Both the position numbers and the translations under genes were made by a program. The notes under the pieces are model-generated. The model was not told the DNA's origin, searched no databases, and worked only from the letters and a program-made list of their open reading frames with translations. From MWH-TA3 sp044353905 (GTDB lineage Bacteria; Actinomycetota; Actinomycetes; Actinomycetales; Microbacteriaceae), in contig JBILBA010000001.1 in NCBI GenBank assembly GCA_044353905.1, forward strand, positions 62,001 through 126,000: a DNA stretch of 64,000 nucleotides. The letters run 5' to 3'. Position 1 is the first letter of the stretch. Each line of letters starts with the position of its first letter. Positions 1 to 8,498 of this stretch are shown here, one piece after another.

Positions 1-783
1 TTGGTCGGCGACGGCAATGCGTTCCGTCTGACGTTCAGTTTCGGTCTGTTGGTGATCGTTGATGTCCCGCCTTAACGACACGACGTCGTCGGCGAGAATT
101 CTGGCTCGGGCGTCGCGAACGACCGCCGCGATGTTCTGAGCCTCGCGAGCAACTTCGGCCTGTTGACCGAGCGGCTTGAGCTGACGACGAATTTCGCCTG
201 ACAGGTCCGTTAGTCGCGTGAGGTTTGCGTGCATCGCGTCGAGTTTGCGAACCGTCTTTTCCTTACGGCGACGGTGCTTGAGGATTCCGGCTGCTTCCTC
301 GATGAAACCTCGGCGGTCCTCGGGGGTGGCCGACAACACGGTGTCGAGACGTCCCTGTCCGACGATGACGTGCATCTCGCGACCCAAACCAGAATCGGAC
401 AGAAGTTCTTGAACATCGAGAAGTCGGCAGGACTCCCCGTTGATGGCGTATTCCGATTGACCGTTGCGGAACAGGATTCGGGAAATGGTCACTTCGGTGT
501 ACTCGATCGGCAACGCGCCATCAGAGTTGTCGATGGTGAGCGTGACTTCGGCGCGACCAAGTGGTCCGCGGGTTGACGTTCCCGCGAAGATGACGTCGTC
601 CATTTTGCCGCCGCGCAGGGTTTTTGCGCCCTGCTCGCCCATGACCCACGCGAGTCCGTCAACGACGTTCGACTTCCCCGACCCGTTGGGGCCGACGACG
701 GCGGTGACCCCTTGTTCGAACTGGAAGGTCGTCGGTTGAGCGAACGACTTGAAGCCCTTGAGGGTCAGGGACTTCAGATACAT
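1..783 (-). CDS. smc: Chromosome segregation protein SMC (N-terminal part, truncated by window edge)
   Basis: Encodes the first 261 residues of SMC, the ATPase core of the condensin-like complex that compacts and segregates the chromosome; the rest lies beyond the left edge. The N-terminal head is clear: Walker A GPNGSGKS at residues 31-38, followed by the Q-loop region and the start of a charged coiled coil (ending around a TERQTER stretch). The start ATG at 783 is preceded at exactly six bases by GATAAT on the coding strand, with no ribosome binding site, so a leaderless transcript is likely. It is divergent from the surface protein gene at 885. Identity is secure; the C-terminal head cannot be seen. 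Confidence 0.96.
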   Translation of the reverse strand, partial: MYLKSLTLKGFKSFAQPTTFQFEQGVTAVVGPNGSGKSNVVDGLAWVMGEQGAKTLRGGKMDDVIFAGTSTRGPLGRAEVTLTIDNSDGALPIEYTEVTISRILFRNGQSEYAINGESCRLLDVQELLSDSGLGREMHVIVGQGRLDTVLSATPEDRRGFIEEAAGILKHRRRKEKTVRKLDAMHANLTRLTDLSGEIRRQLKPLGQQAEVAREAQNIAAVVRDARARILADDVVSLRRDINDHQQTETERQTERIAVADQ

Positions 784-789
784 CTCACT

Positions 790-795
790 ATTATC
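790..795 (-). promoter_or_regulatory. -10 element of leaderless smc promoter
   Basis: GATAAT, then AGTGAG, then the smc ATG. Same geometry (hexamer, six bases, start codon) as many other gene heads in this window, although the first base departs from TANNNT. Confidence 0.55.
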
Positions 796-842
796 CCGAA
801 AGCTAAGACCCTTGCCGACCGAAAATTGTCCCGCTTGCGTTG

Positions 843-848
843 TAGAGT
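843..848 (+). promoter_or_regulatory. Possible -10 element for the surface protein gene
   Basis: TAGAGT on the plus strand. A start about seven bases downstream would give a leader of roughly 30 bases containing AAGAAAGG before the GTG at 885. No convincing -35 is seen. Confidence 0.35.
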
Positions 849-884
849 GAAACTCCCCCGCGAATCAAGAAAGGTCTAGCCATC

Positions 885-1787
885 GTGCGTAGCATTTTTA
901 TCCGCGGTTTTGTAGCCCTCGCAACCGCCTCCACTCTGTTGAGCCTTAGCCTTCCTGCACAAGCTCTCGTTCTAGCACCGCAGGATGGGCAAGTCGACAA
1001 CGGCATCGATGTATACATGTCCGCGCCGACCGTCCAAGGTTCATTTGTCTCGGGGGGTGTGCTCGAAGACTTTGACCTCGGTTGTGGGAGCGCCTGGGCC
1101 ATGGGCTCGATGGTGGGTCCCTGCGCCAGCGTTCCGGCTGACGCATACGGAGGAGCATCCACCGAAGCCGGTACTCCGACAACGGGCGGCACGGGAAGCC
1201 CCTACGGGCGAGTCGCTTCTGGCGACACAATCACCATCACGCTGACGACGCCAGCCAGCTATCTCGGTTTCTGGTGGACCGGAGGCGACCCGGGAAACGT
1301 CTTCCGGTTTTATTCGCAGGGAGACATGATCGCGGAATACACAACCGCAGCGGTCGTCGACATCCTCACGCAGTCGAGCCTCACCACAGAAGACGGAGAC
1401 GTGTACCAATCCGATGCCTACATGTCGAACCCCGTTTCAGCCGATCAAACGGACGAACCATACGTTTATCTCCACATCATCGCAAAGGGTGACTTTACAT
1501 TCGACACCTTTACCTTCACGCACGAGCGTGAAGTGGGTTACTTCGAGTTCGACAATGTCGTCACGAACACCGTTGAGGTGACACCAACGAACGACCTCGT
1601 CTACGTCAGTTCTTATGGAGATCGCGTTGCCGACGAGACTTCCGGCGGAGGAGGCGGCGGCGAAGGCTCGTCGCCCAACTCGCTCGCGTCGACCGGCTTC
1701 GAACCACTTGGATTAGCAGCGCCATCGTTAGCTCTGATTGTCGGTGGAGCTGCACTGATCGCCGTGCGTCGCCGCCGCGCATCCTAG
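885..1787 (+). CDS. Secreted cell-wall-anchored protein with LPXTG-like sorting signal
   Basis: A 300-residue exported protein. A Sec signal peptide ends near AQA (residues 25-27). The C-terminus has a sortase-type signal: LASTG at about 267-271, a hydrophobic helix (278-294) and a basic tail RRRR, after a glycine-rich linker (GGGGGG, about residue 250). The body is rich in Thr, Gly and aromatics and looks like a beta-sandwich adhesin or choice-of-anchor domain, with two cysteines 14 residues apart near residues 67-81 that could form a disulfide. Start: GTG at 885 with an upstream AAGG motif. It converges on mutM with only 12 bp between stops. Ligand unknown. Confidence 0.8.
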   Translation: MRSIFIRGFVALATASTLLSLSLPAQALVLAPQDGQVDNGIDVYMSAPTVQGSFVSGGVLEDFDLGCGSAWAMGSMVGPCASVPADAYGGASTEAGTPTTGGTGSPYGRVASGDTITITLTTPASYLGFWWTGGDPGNVFRFYSQGDMIAEYTTAAVVDILTQSSLTTEDGDVYQSDAYMSNPVSADQTDEPYVYLHIIAKGDFTFDTFTFTHEREVGYFEFDNVVTNTVEVTPTNDLVYVSSYGDRVADETSGGGGGGEGSSPNSLASTGFEPLGLAAPSLALIVGGAALIAVRRRRAS

Positions 1788-1799
1788 CCAGCGTGCGTT

Positions 1800-2684
1800 T
1801 TAGCTTCTCGCACGACGAGAGCGTTGACAGCGGGGGCAAAAGTGCGACGAACGGTTCTGCCACGGTTCGCGAACAATCAACGTGTCACATCGCGCACAGG
1901 GCTTGCCGTCCTGTCCGTAGGCGTTGAGCGACACGTCGAAGTACCCGGATTCGCCGTTGACGTTGACGTACAGCGCGTCGAACGATGTGCCGCCAGCATC
2001 GAGCGCCGTGGTCATCACCCCACGGACCGCATCGAACAGTCGGCGGTAATCAATCGGGCGGATTCGGTCAGCGGGTGTCGCATAGTGAATCTGAGCAGCC
2101 CACAACGCCTCGTCGGCATAAATGTTTCCGATTCCCGAGACGAGACCCTGGTTGAGCATGGCGACCTTCACCCCGGTCGTCCGCTTTCGGAATCGAGCGA
2201 TGAGCGCGTTGACATCGAGCGCCGGGTCGAGAATGTCCCGCGCAATGTGGGTAACCGAGGAAGGTACGCGTGAGGAGTCCGAACCGAGACCGGCGGGAAA
2301 TCCGTCCGACCCGTCAACCAACGAGTCCAGCGCGAGCGAACCAAAGAGACGCTGGTCGACGAACGCGACCGGCGATCGGCCGTCGAGAACGAGCCGGACG
2401 CGTTCGTGCCGGATTGGCTCACCGTCGACAATGCGAATCTGTCCACTCATTCCGAGGTGGAGGACGAGTGCATCGCCCGTGTCCAGCGGGCACCAAACGA
2501 ACTTTCCGCGACGTACGGCCGACTCGATTCGAGCACCCGACAGAGTTTTCGCAAAATGCGCGGCACTTCCCGGATGGCGCTTGAGCGCGCGGGCGTCGTA
2601 GACCGTGACGTCGGTGACTTTCGCACCGACCAGATGAGTCAGAAGACCTCGGCGAACAACCTCGACCTCGGGAAGTTCGGGCAT
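1800..2684 (-). CDS. mutM: Formamidopyrimidine-DNA glycosylase (Fpg/MutM)
   Basis: Bifunctional glycosylase and AP lyase that removes 8-oxoguanine and formamidopyrimidines. The 294-residue protein begins MPELPEVE, so after Met removal the catalytic Pro and adjacent Glu are in place; a conserved GKF lysine lies near residue 61. A C-terminal zinc finger, C-x2-C-x16-C-x2-C, ends the protein. Length is normal for the family. It follows rnc by three bases, and the rpmF-rnc-mutM run on the minus strand is a classic actinobacterial order leading towards smc, though smc here has its own promoter beyond the surface protein gene. Confidence 0.96.
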   Translation of the reverse strand: MPELPEVEVVRRGLLTHLVGAKVTDVTVYDARALKRHPGSAAHFAKTLSGARIESAVRRGKFVWCPLDTGDALVLHLGMSGQIRIVDGEPIRHERVRLVLDGRSPVAFVDQRLFGSLALDSLVDGSDGFPAGLGSDSSRVPSSVTHIARDILDPALDVNALIARFRKRTTGVKVAMLNQGLVSGIGNIYADEALWAAQIHYATPADRIRPIDYRRLFDAVRGVMTTALDAGGTSFDALYVNVNGESGYFDVSLNAYGQDGKPCARCDTLIVREPWQNRSSHFCPRCQRSRRARS

Positions 2685-2687
2685 TGG

Positions 2688-3380
2688 TTATCGCGATAAC
2701 TCGGCGAGCGCCTGCTGCGCAGCGGCGACTTCGGCGGTTTTCTTGCTCGAGCCGCTTCCGGAACCGAGATTGATTCCGTCGCTCGAAACTGTCGCGTGGA
2801 ACTGGCGGGAGTGGTCAGGGCCTTCCGAGGTGACCGCGTACACGGGCTTTCCCATCGCGTGTCGATCGCAGTGTTCCTGCAGAGCCGTCTTGTGGTCCAT
2901 CGAGATACCGAACCGGTCGGACTGATCGAAGAGCGGTCCGACCAAACGGATGACAATGTCGGCAGCGGCCTGCTGGCCGAGACTGAGATACGCGGCGCCG
3001 ATCATCGATTCCACGACGTCGGCGAGAAGCGATGACTTGTCGTGCCCGCCGGTCGACACCTCGCCGTTACCGAGTCGAAGGAAACCGCCGAGGTCAATCG
3101 ACCTCGCGACCTCGGCGAGTGCCGAGGTGCTGACGAGTGCCGAGCGGCGCTTGGACAACTCCCCCTCGGGCAAGTCGCTGAAGCGTTCGTAGAGTTCGAG
3201 CGTGATCACCTGTTGGAGGATTGCGTCCCCGAGAAACTCAAGGCGCTCGTAATGGCTGCCCCCGTGCTCGTAGGCGAAGGAACGATGGGTCAGGGCCTGT
3301 TCGAGGAGTTCCGGCGGAATTGACACTCCGAGAATCCCCGCGAGTTCGGCGGGGTCACGGAATTGTGGGGTCGCGGTCAT
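2688..3380 (-). CDS. rnc: Ribonuclease III
   Basis: Double-strand-specific endoribonuclease for rRNA and mRNA processing. The signature ERLEFLGDAIL is at residues 45-55, with the second acidic site (DVVESMIGA) near residue 120. A C-terminal double-stranded RNA binding domain occupies about residues 157-228, ending in the alanine-rich KKTAEVAAAQQAL helix. 230 residues is the usual length. The ATG at 3380 lies 11 bases downstream of a strong hairpin (3391-3425) in the rpmF-rnc gap, which may be a processing or autoregulatory site. Co-transcribed with rpmF upstream and mutM downstream. Confidence 0.97.
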   Translation of the reverse strand: MTATPQFRDPAELAGILGVSIPPELLEQALTHRSFAYEHGGSHYERLEFLGDAILQQVITLELYERFSDLPEGELSKRRSALVSTSALAEVARSIDLGGFLRLGNGEVSTGGHDKSSLLADVVESMIGAAYLSLGQQAAADIVIRLVGPLFDQSDRFGISMDHKTALQEHCDRHAMGKPVYAVTSEGPDHSRQFHATVSSDGINLGSGSGSSKKTAEVAAAQQALAELSR

Positions 3381-3390
3381 GAGAATGAGA

Positions 3391-3425
3391 ACAGCGCGTC
3401 GGAACCGAACGTCCTGACGCGCTGT
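3391..3425 (-). promoter_or_regulatory. Hairpin in the rpmF-rnc intercistronic region
   Basis: Perfect 10-bp arms ACAGCGCGTC and GACGCGCTGT around a 15-base loop, read in the message just ahead of rnc. No U-run follows, so it looks more like a processing or stabilising structure than a simple terminator. In Escherichia coli, RNase III cleaves a stem-loop ahead of its own gene; a similar role here is inference. Confidence 0.5.
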
Positions 3426-3438
3426 CGATCACAAAGAT

Positions 3439-3642
3439 TTAGACGTCGGCGACCTTGCGGCCCTTGTACTCCATGAAGAGTGCGGTGCCGACGGAATCGG
3501 TGACAACCTTCGCGCGGTGCGGGAGGCTGTAGACGGTCTTGCCGTTCTCGACGGTCTTGACGAGCGTGGGGATTTCAGCCTTCCACTGCGAACGACGAGA
3601 GCGCGTGTTGGAACGCGACTGTTTGCGCTTGGGAACTGCCAT
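3439..3642 (-). CDS. rpmF: 50S ribosomal protein L32
   Basis: A 67-residue basic protein starting MAVPKRKQSRSNTRSRRSQW, the typical L32 N-terminus. It lacks the zinc-binding cysteines of the other L32 form, which is normal for this actinobacterial type. The ATG at 3642 has an AGAGGAA ribosome binding site and lies two bases after the yceD stop. The yceD-rpmF pairing is conserved across bacteria and supports both calls. Confidence 0.97.
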   Translation of the reverse strand: MAVPKRKQSRSNTRSRRSQWKAEIPTLVKTVENGKTVYSLPHRAKVVTDSVGTALFMEYKGRKVADV

Positions 3643-3644
3643 GG

Positions 3645-4202
3645 TTATTTCCTCTTTTTGGCGGCCGGTTTACTGGCCGTGGTCGTATCGTCAGAAGCCA
3701 AAGCTTCCAGTGCCGCCCATCGTGGGTCGATGTACGGTGAATCGGTCGAACGCGGTTCCATCAGCTTGTCGCCCGTTTCCGGATCGAGCCCCAGACAGTC
3801 CTCGTCACACAGTGGTTGGAACGGCAGTTCTAACACCACCGCGTCTCGAACAAGCTGTTCACAATCCACGTGATTATCGTGAACCGAATACTCGAGTTCC
3901 TCCGTAGGAGAATACGCGAAAAGTTCCTGAAATTCCACTTCGACGGAGAGAGTGATCGGGTCGAGGCAGCGAACGCACTCTCCGTCGGCGGTCGTTTCGA
4001 TCTCGGCGGATACCAAAATGCCGTCGTGGAGGCCTTCGAGTCGAACATCCATCACGATGGTTGTGCCCTCGTTCACAGAGGCGATTCCTTCGCCCAAACG
4101 CTGCGGTGCGGGGAATTCGAGGTGCTTTTCACGGTCTTCACCGATGCGCTGAGACACATCAAAAACATTGATGTGAAAGGGGTTTGAGGACGAGGTCTTC
4201 AC
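3645..4202 (-). CDS. yceD: YceD/DUF177 family protein
   Basis: A 185-residue member of the family linked to 23S rRNA accumulation and always found next to rpmF. The central GECVRCLDPI and later CDEDCLGL give the family's paired cysteines. The GTG at 4202 is chosen because TACGCT lies exactly six bases upstream and no ribosome binding site is present, the same leaderless arrangement as several neighbours. The C-terminus is lysine-rich (KPAAKKRK). It follows coaD by 33 bases but appears to carry its own promoter. Confidence 0.88.
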   Translation of the reverse strand: MKTSSSNPFHINVFDVSQRIGEDREKHLEFPAPQRLGEGIASVNEGTTIVMDVRLEGLHDGILVSAEIETTADGECVRCLDPITLSVEVEFQELFAYSPTEELEYSVHDNHVDCEQLVRDAVVLELPFQPLCDEDCLGLDPETGDKLMEPRSTDSPYIDPRWAALEALASDDTTTASKPAAKKRK

Positions 4203-4208
4203 TCTTAA

Positions 4209-4214
4209 AGCGTA
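4209..4214 (-). promoter_or_regulatory. -10 element of leaderless yceD-rpmF-rnc-mutM promoter
   Basis: TACGCT, then TTAAGA, then the GTG start at 4202. It fits the TANNNT-N6-start pattern repeated through this window. Confidence 0.65.
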
Positions 4215-4235
4215 ACGCCCGAACCCGATGAAACG

Positions 4236-4727
4236 CTACGAATAGTCCGCCGAATTCATGAACACCGAGACGGCTCTCGGAACGTACGGAGAGACGTCAC
4301 CGCCCAGCGCCGCGACCTGTCGGACGAGCGAGGACGACACGTGGCTGTGCTCGGGATTCGGCAACACAAATACGGTTTCGATTCCGGCGAGGTCGCGGTT
4401 GACGATGGCCATCGGTGTTTCGTAGGTGACATCGACCTCGGTGCGAATTCCCTTGACGATCGCGTTAGCGCCGACCTCTTGGCAGTAGTCGACCAGCAGA
4501 CCGACGCTCCAACTGGTGACCGTAACTCGGTCGGAAATCCCCGCGTCGGCGAGAGATTGCTCGATGAGTTCGACACGGCGTGCAACCGGCAACAACGCCG
4601 ACTTGGCTGGATTGTGAACGACGACAACGTGGACTTCGTCAAAAAGGTTGCGCGCGCGCTCGACAACATCGAGGTGACCCAGGGTGACGGGGTCGAACGA
4701 ACCGGGAACCACGGCGAGCGACGTCAT
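4236..4727 (-). CDS. coaD: Phosphopantetheine adenylyltransferase
   Basis: Transfers AMP from ATP to 4'-phosphopantetheine, the penultimate step of coenzyme A synthesis. The 163-residue protein starts MTSLAVVPGSFDPVTLGH, with the nucleotidyltransferase histidines of the T-x-GH motif at residue 18 and the C-terminal SSSLVRQV motif. A longer upstream extension in the same frame overlaps recG and is not family-like. The chosen ATG has TACGCT six bases upstream. The GGAGG directly before the ATG is only one base away, too close to act as a normal ribosome binding site. Confidence 0.96.
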   Translation of the reverse strand: MTSLAVVPGSFDPVTLGHLDVVERARNLFDEVHVVVVHNPAKSALLPVARRVELIEQSLADAGISDRVTVTSWSVGLLVDYCQEVGANAIVKGIRTEVDVTYETPMAIVNRDLAGIETVFVLPNPEHSHVSSSLVRQVAALGGDVSPYVPRAVSVFMNSADYS

Positions 4728-4733
4728 GCCTCC

Positions 4734-4739
4734 AGCGTA
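4734..4739 (-). promoter_or_regulatory. -10 element of leaderless coaD promoter
   Basis: TACGCT, then GGAGGC, then ATG at 4727. It lies in the 31-base gap after recG, so coaD may be expressed separately from recG. Confidence 0.6.
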
Positions 4740-4758
4740 ATCGCGAGAGGCACCGATG

Positions 4759-6906
4759 TCAGTTCTTGGCGAGGAATTCCCGTTCGCGTTGCGACAAGCG
4801 GCGATCCAGTGCATCGCGTAACGCCGTGTGCGCACCGAGGGTTGGATCGACGTCGAGAACCGCCTGCGCGTGCGTGCGCGCCGCCTCGATTACGGGGCCG
4901 TCGATCGTCACTCGAACGAGGACGAGCCCGCTGCGACCACCCGACTGGCTCTCGCCCAACACGTCACCCTCGCGACGCAACTCGAGGTCCTTCTGAGCGA
5001 GTTCGAAACCGTCGAGTGTCGACGCCACCGCCTCGACGCGATCGCGAGCCAGCGTGGTCTCGTCGGCGTAGGTCACGAACAGTGCCAAACCGGGGACTCC
5101 GCCACGACCGACCCGACCGCGAAGTTGGTGCAACTGGCTCACGCCGAATCGGTCGGCGTCGAGCACGACCATCGTCGAGGCGTTGGGGACGTCGACCCCG
5201 ACCTCGATGACCGTTGTCGCAACGAGAACGTCAATCGCACCCGCGGCAAACGCCGTCATGGTCGCGTCCTTCTCGTCACCCGAAAGTCGGCCGTGAATCA
5301 TTTCGACCCGGCGACCGGGCAGCGCGGCGCGAACGACGGGCAGAATCTCGGTCACGCTGGCGCGAGGGGCTGCGGCGGGAATGTCGTCCATCAGGTCGGC
5401 ATCACCGTCGGACGTCGTGGCGTCAATCGCGGAACACACGACAAATCCCTGCCGTCCGGCATCAATCTCTTCACCAAGCCTCGTCCACACACGCGAAATC
5501 CACGCGGGGTGGTCGGCCAGCGGAACGACGTGAGAGGTGATCGGCGCGCGACCAGCCGGCAGGGTTCGAATCGTCGAGATATCAAGGTCGCCGAACACCG
5601 TCATCGCGACCGTCCGCGGAATCGGTGTCGCCGTGAGGACGAGGACGTGCGGCGAGTTTCCCTTGCGCTTGAGTGTGTCGCGCTGCTCGACTCCGAAGCG
5701 GTGCTGTTCGTCCACGACGACGAGCGCGAGTTCGTTGAAGGTCACTGCGTCGGCAAGCAGTGCGTGGGTGCCGATCACCAGTCGAGCCGAGCCGCTCGCG
5801 ACCGCGAGTTGAGCACGCTTCTTGTGGGCCGCGGGAAGACTGCCGACCAAGAGTGTCGGATTCAACCCCTCGGCGAGGTCGCCCAGAGTGGCCGCGATCG
5901 AGCGCGCGTGTTGCGTCGCGAGAACTTCCGTCGGAGCAATTAGCGCGGCCTGCCCGCCGTCCTCGATTGCGGTGAGCATCGCGCGAATTGCGACGAGAGT
6001 CTTTCCCGAGCCGACCTCACCCTGAACCAAACGATTCATCGGGCGAGCGCGAGCCATGTCCTCGTCGATCTCGGTGCCCACCGTCGATTGGTCGGACGTG
6101 AGTTCGAACGGGAGTGCCGAATCGAACTGCGCGCGCAGAGCCCCCGGAGTTCGGGGCATCGACACCGCTTCGGCGGCACGAAGCCGGTCTCGCAGCAACG
6201 CTGTTTGCACCAAGAACGCCTCGTGGAATCGAAGGGTTTCCCGCGCCGTCCGCCACTCGCCGTGGTCGGTCGGTCGGTGAATCGCACGGATCGCCTCGGT
6301 CAGCGAAACGAGCCCGCGGTCGGCTCGAACCGAATCGGGAACGGGGTCATCGAGTTCGGGGAGGACGTCGAGAACAACGCCGAGCGCCTTAGCAATCTGC
6401 CACGACGCGACCGTGCTCGTGGCGGGATAAATCGGAATGGGTGTCTTCGCCCACAGTTCGGCGACCTCATCCGAGACGTTCTCGTCCTCATCGAACAATT
6501 CGTAGTCGGGATGCGTAAGTTGGCGTTGACCGCGGAACTCGCCCACCTTTCCCGCAAAGATTCCGCGCACGCCTCGGTGCAGAGCGTTCGCTCGCCACGC
6601 CTGGTTGAAGAACGTCAGCGACAGGGTCCCGGTCCCGTCCGAAATCACGATTTCGAGAAGCGAGCCCTTTCGTCCGTTCATCGGTCGATTGTTGACCCGA
6701 ACGACTTCGGCGACGATCGTGACCGACTCGTCGAGTGGAAGCGAATCGAGTGCAGTCAGTTCGCCGCGTTCGGCGTAGCGTCGCGGGTAATGCCCGAGCA
6801 AACCGCCGACGGTGTCGAACCCGAACGCCTTGGTCAGCGCCTTCGCTGTGCGGTCGCCGATCACCCGCGGAAGCGGGGTGTCGAGGAACGCAGCGGTTTC
6901 GGTCAC
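4759..6906 (-). CDS. recG: ATP-dependent DNA helicase RecG
   Basis: Helicase that remodels stalled forks and Holliday junctions. The 715-residue protein has an N-terminal wedge/OB domain (ISDGTGTLSLTFFNQ), then the superfamily 2 core: Walker A GEVGSGKT, Walker B DEQHRFG, motif III TATPIPRT and motif VI QLRGRVGRG. Length is normal. The start is GTG at 6906, supported by TAGCGT six bases upstream and the absence of a ribosome binding site. It is divergent from rsmD, whose start is 66 bases away. Confidence 0.97.
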   Translation of the reverse strand: MTETAAFLDTPLPRVIGDRTAKALTKAFGFDTVGGLLGHYPRRYAERGELTALDSLPLDESVTIVAEVVRVNNRPMNGRKGSLLEIVISDGTGTLSLTFFNQAWRANALHRGVRGIFAGKVGEFRGQRQLTHPDYELFDEDENVSDEVAELWAKTPIPIYPATSTVASWQIAKALGVVLDVLPELDDPVPDSVRADRGLVSLTEAIRAIHRPTDHGEWRTARETLRFHEAFLVQTALLRDRLRAAEAVSMPRTPGALRAQFDSALPFELTSDQSTVGTEIDEDMARARPMNRLVQGEVGSGKTLVAIRAMLTAIEDGGQAALIAPTEVLATQHARSIAATLGDLAEGLNPTLLVGSLPAAHKKRAQLAVASGSARLVIGTHALLADAVTFNELALVVVDEQHRFGVEQRDTLKRKGNSPHVLVLTATPIPRTVAMTVFGDLDISTIRTLPAGRAPITSHVVPLADHPAWISRVWTRLGEEIDAGRQGFVVCSAIDATTSDGDADLMDDIPAAAPRASVTEILPVVRAALPGRRVEMIHGRLSGDEKDATMTAFAAGAIDVLVATTVIEVGVDVPNASTMVVLDADRFGVSQLHQLRGRVGRGGVPGLALFVTYADETTLARDRVEAVASTLDGFELAQKDLELRREGDVLGESQSGGRSGLVLVRVTIDGPVIEAARTHAQAVLDVDPTLGAHTALRDALDRRLSQREREFLAKN

Positions 6907-6912
6907 GGTTTT

Positions 6913-6918
6913 ACGCTA
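6913..6918 (-). promoter_or_regulatory. -10 element of leaderless recG promoter
   Basis: TAGCGT, then AAAACC, then the recG GTG. It pairs with a mirror-image promoter for rsmD 43 bases away. Confidence 0.65.
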
Positions 6919-6960
6919 CCGCCGCACCGAAGCGCTTTCCGTGATTGGCGCTCCGGTCGC

Positions 6961-6966
6961 TAACCT
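6961..6966 (+). promoter_or_regulatory. -10 element of leaderless rsmD promoter
   Basis: TAACCT, then TGGGGC, then the rsmD GTG at 6973. Confidence 0.6.
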
Positions 6967-6972
6967 TGGGGC

Positions 6973-7533
6973 GTGACGCGAATCATCTCTGGAGCGGCCG
7001 GCGGCCGAACCCTCACCGTTCCGGCGACGGGAACCAGGCCAACCGCTGACCGGGTGCGCGAAGCCGTCTTTTCACGATTCGAGGCCCTCACGACGATCTC
7101 GGGTGCTCGCGTACTCGACCTGTATGCGGGATGCGGGGCGGTCGGACTCGAGGCCGCGTCCCGCGGTGCGTCTCGCGTCGACCTCGTCGACAACTCGGAA
7201 AAGGCCGTCAAGGTGATGTCCAAGAACACCGCGCTCGTCGCCCCCGCCGTGCCGGACTGCTCGATTCGCGTCCACCGATCGAGCGTTGCGGGGTTTGTCG
7301 GAGCGAGCGCGGAAACGTGGGATGCGGTGTTCATCGACCCACCCTACGAGATGGACAACGCGGCGCTCCTTACGGCGATGACGCTGTTACTGCCACGGCT
7401 GTCCCCCGATGCCGTCGTGGCCGTCGAACGTGCGAGCCGCGACCCCGAACCCGAGTGGCCGGCCGGTTACGGGGTTCTCGCCCCCAAGGATTATGGCGAG
7501 ACGCGGGTCTATTGGTTGGACGTCGCCGAATAG
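6973..7533 (+). CDS. rsmD: 16S rRNA (guanine(966)-N(2))-methyltransferase RsmD
   Basis: SAM-dependent methyltransferase modifying G966 of 16S rRNA during small subunit assembly. The 186-residue protein starts MTRIISGAAGGRTL, typical of RsmD. It has the SAM-binding loop DLYAGCGAVGLE (residues 49-60) and the catalytic motif DPPY at 122-125. GTG start with a leaderless-type promoter. Its 3' end overlaps the convergent thiL gene by 25 bp, so the two messages are complementary at their ends. Confidence 0.93.
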   Translation: MTRIISGAAGGRTLTVPATGTRPTADRVREAVFSRFEALTTISGARVLDLYAGCGAVGLEAASRGASRVDLVDNSEKAVKVMSKNTALVAPAVPDCSIRVHRSSVAGFVGASAETWDAVFIDPPYEMDNAALLTAMTLLLPRLSPDAVVAVERASRDPEPEWPAGYGVLAPKDYGETRVYWLDVAE

Positions 7534-8492
7534 TCGGCGAACGGGTCCCAGCCGCCTCGCGAATCGAACGGCACACCGTCGACCAAAATCCCCTCGCCCG
7601 GGGCGACCCTGCCAACGACACGGAATTCGGCGGGCAATTTCGCGTTGACCGGGAAGCACGCCAACATCGCGTGGTCCTCGCCTCCTGTTAGGGCGTCGAT
7701 GTCACCCACGGCGGACAAGTCGAAATCGATGGCGACACCACTTGCTGTGGCGATGCGACGCGCGTCCAACACCAAACCATCGCTGACGTCCATCATCGCC
7801 GTCGCCCCGGCCAACGCTGCGGCGCGACCAGCGGCGATCGGGGGATCGGGACGCAATTGCGCGGCCACATCGACGGGATGTGACGCCCATGCCTCGGCAA
7901 CCGACACGGGGTCGATGGTTCCGTCAGGGGCGACCGCGCGATTGAAAAGAATATCGAGACCGCGCTTGGCGTTGCCGAGTGGTCCCGCAACAGCAACAAC
8001 GTTCCCGATGGACGCGCCCGAACGCGTGACGGGCTCGACGCCGTCGAATTCACCCAGCGCCGTTACCGCGAGCATGACGAGTGGAGCGTTCGACAAGTCA
8101 CCACCCACCACCCCACAACCAGGGGCGAGGGCCGTTGCCGCGTCATGGAAACCGTGAGCGATGTCCTCGACGAATCGAACGGTGGTTTCGGCCGGTGCGG
8201 CGAGACCGACAACGAGAGCTGTCGGGGTCGCTCCCATCGCGGCGATGTCCGCAAGATTGGTTGCGCACGCTTTCCACCCGATGTCGTAACCGGTCGACAG
8301 TCCGATGCGAAAGTCGGGGCCCTCGATCATGAGATCGGTCGTGACGGGGACTCGCCCGTCGGGCACCGTCACAATCGCGCAATCGTCCCCGGGGCCAAGA
8401 ACAGTTCTGCGGGACGACGGCAGAATCGGGAAAATTCGCGCGAGCGTTGCACCCTCGCCGATTTCTCCGATTGTGTCATCCGTCGCGTTCAC
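7509..8492 (-). CDS. thiL: Thiamine-monophosphate kinase
   Basis: Phosphorylates thiamine monophosphate to the active cofactor thiamine pyrophosphate. The 327-residue protein has the AIR-synthase-like fold: GPGDDCAI near residue 35, TTDLMIEG, an acidic metal site in MMDVSDGL and a C-terminal GGEDHAML. The GTG start at 8492 has TACCGT exactly six bases upstream. It is divergent from the DUF3515 lipoprotein gene, with start codons 23 bp apart, and convergent with rsmD. Confidence 0.95.
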   Translation of the reverse strand: MNATDDTIGEIGEGATLARIFPILPSSRRTVLGPGDDCAIVTVPDGRVPVTTDLMIEGPDFRIGLSTGYDIGWKACATNLADIAAMGATPTALVVGLAAPAETTVRFVEDIAHGFHDAATALAPGCGVVGGDLSNAPLVMLAVTALGEFDGVEPVTRSGASIGNVVAVAGPLGNAKRGLDILFNRAVAPDGTIDPVSVAEAWASHPVDVAAQLRPDPPIAAGRAAALAGATAMMDVSDGLVLDARRIATASGVAIDFDLSAVGDIDALTGGEDHAMLACFPVNAKLPAEFRVVGRVAPGEGILVDGVPFDSRGGWDPFADYSATSNQ

Positions 8493-8498
8493 GGTTCA

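Noticed and set aside
3439..3642. L32 without zinc cysteines as a degenerate gene
   Set aside because: The cysteine-free form is normal for actinobacteria; length and sequence are intact.
4728..4835. Longer coaD start overlapping recG
   Set aside because: The extra 36 residues are not family-like, and TACGCT six bases before the internal ATG supports the shorter start.
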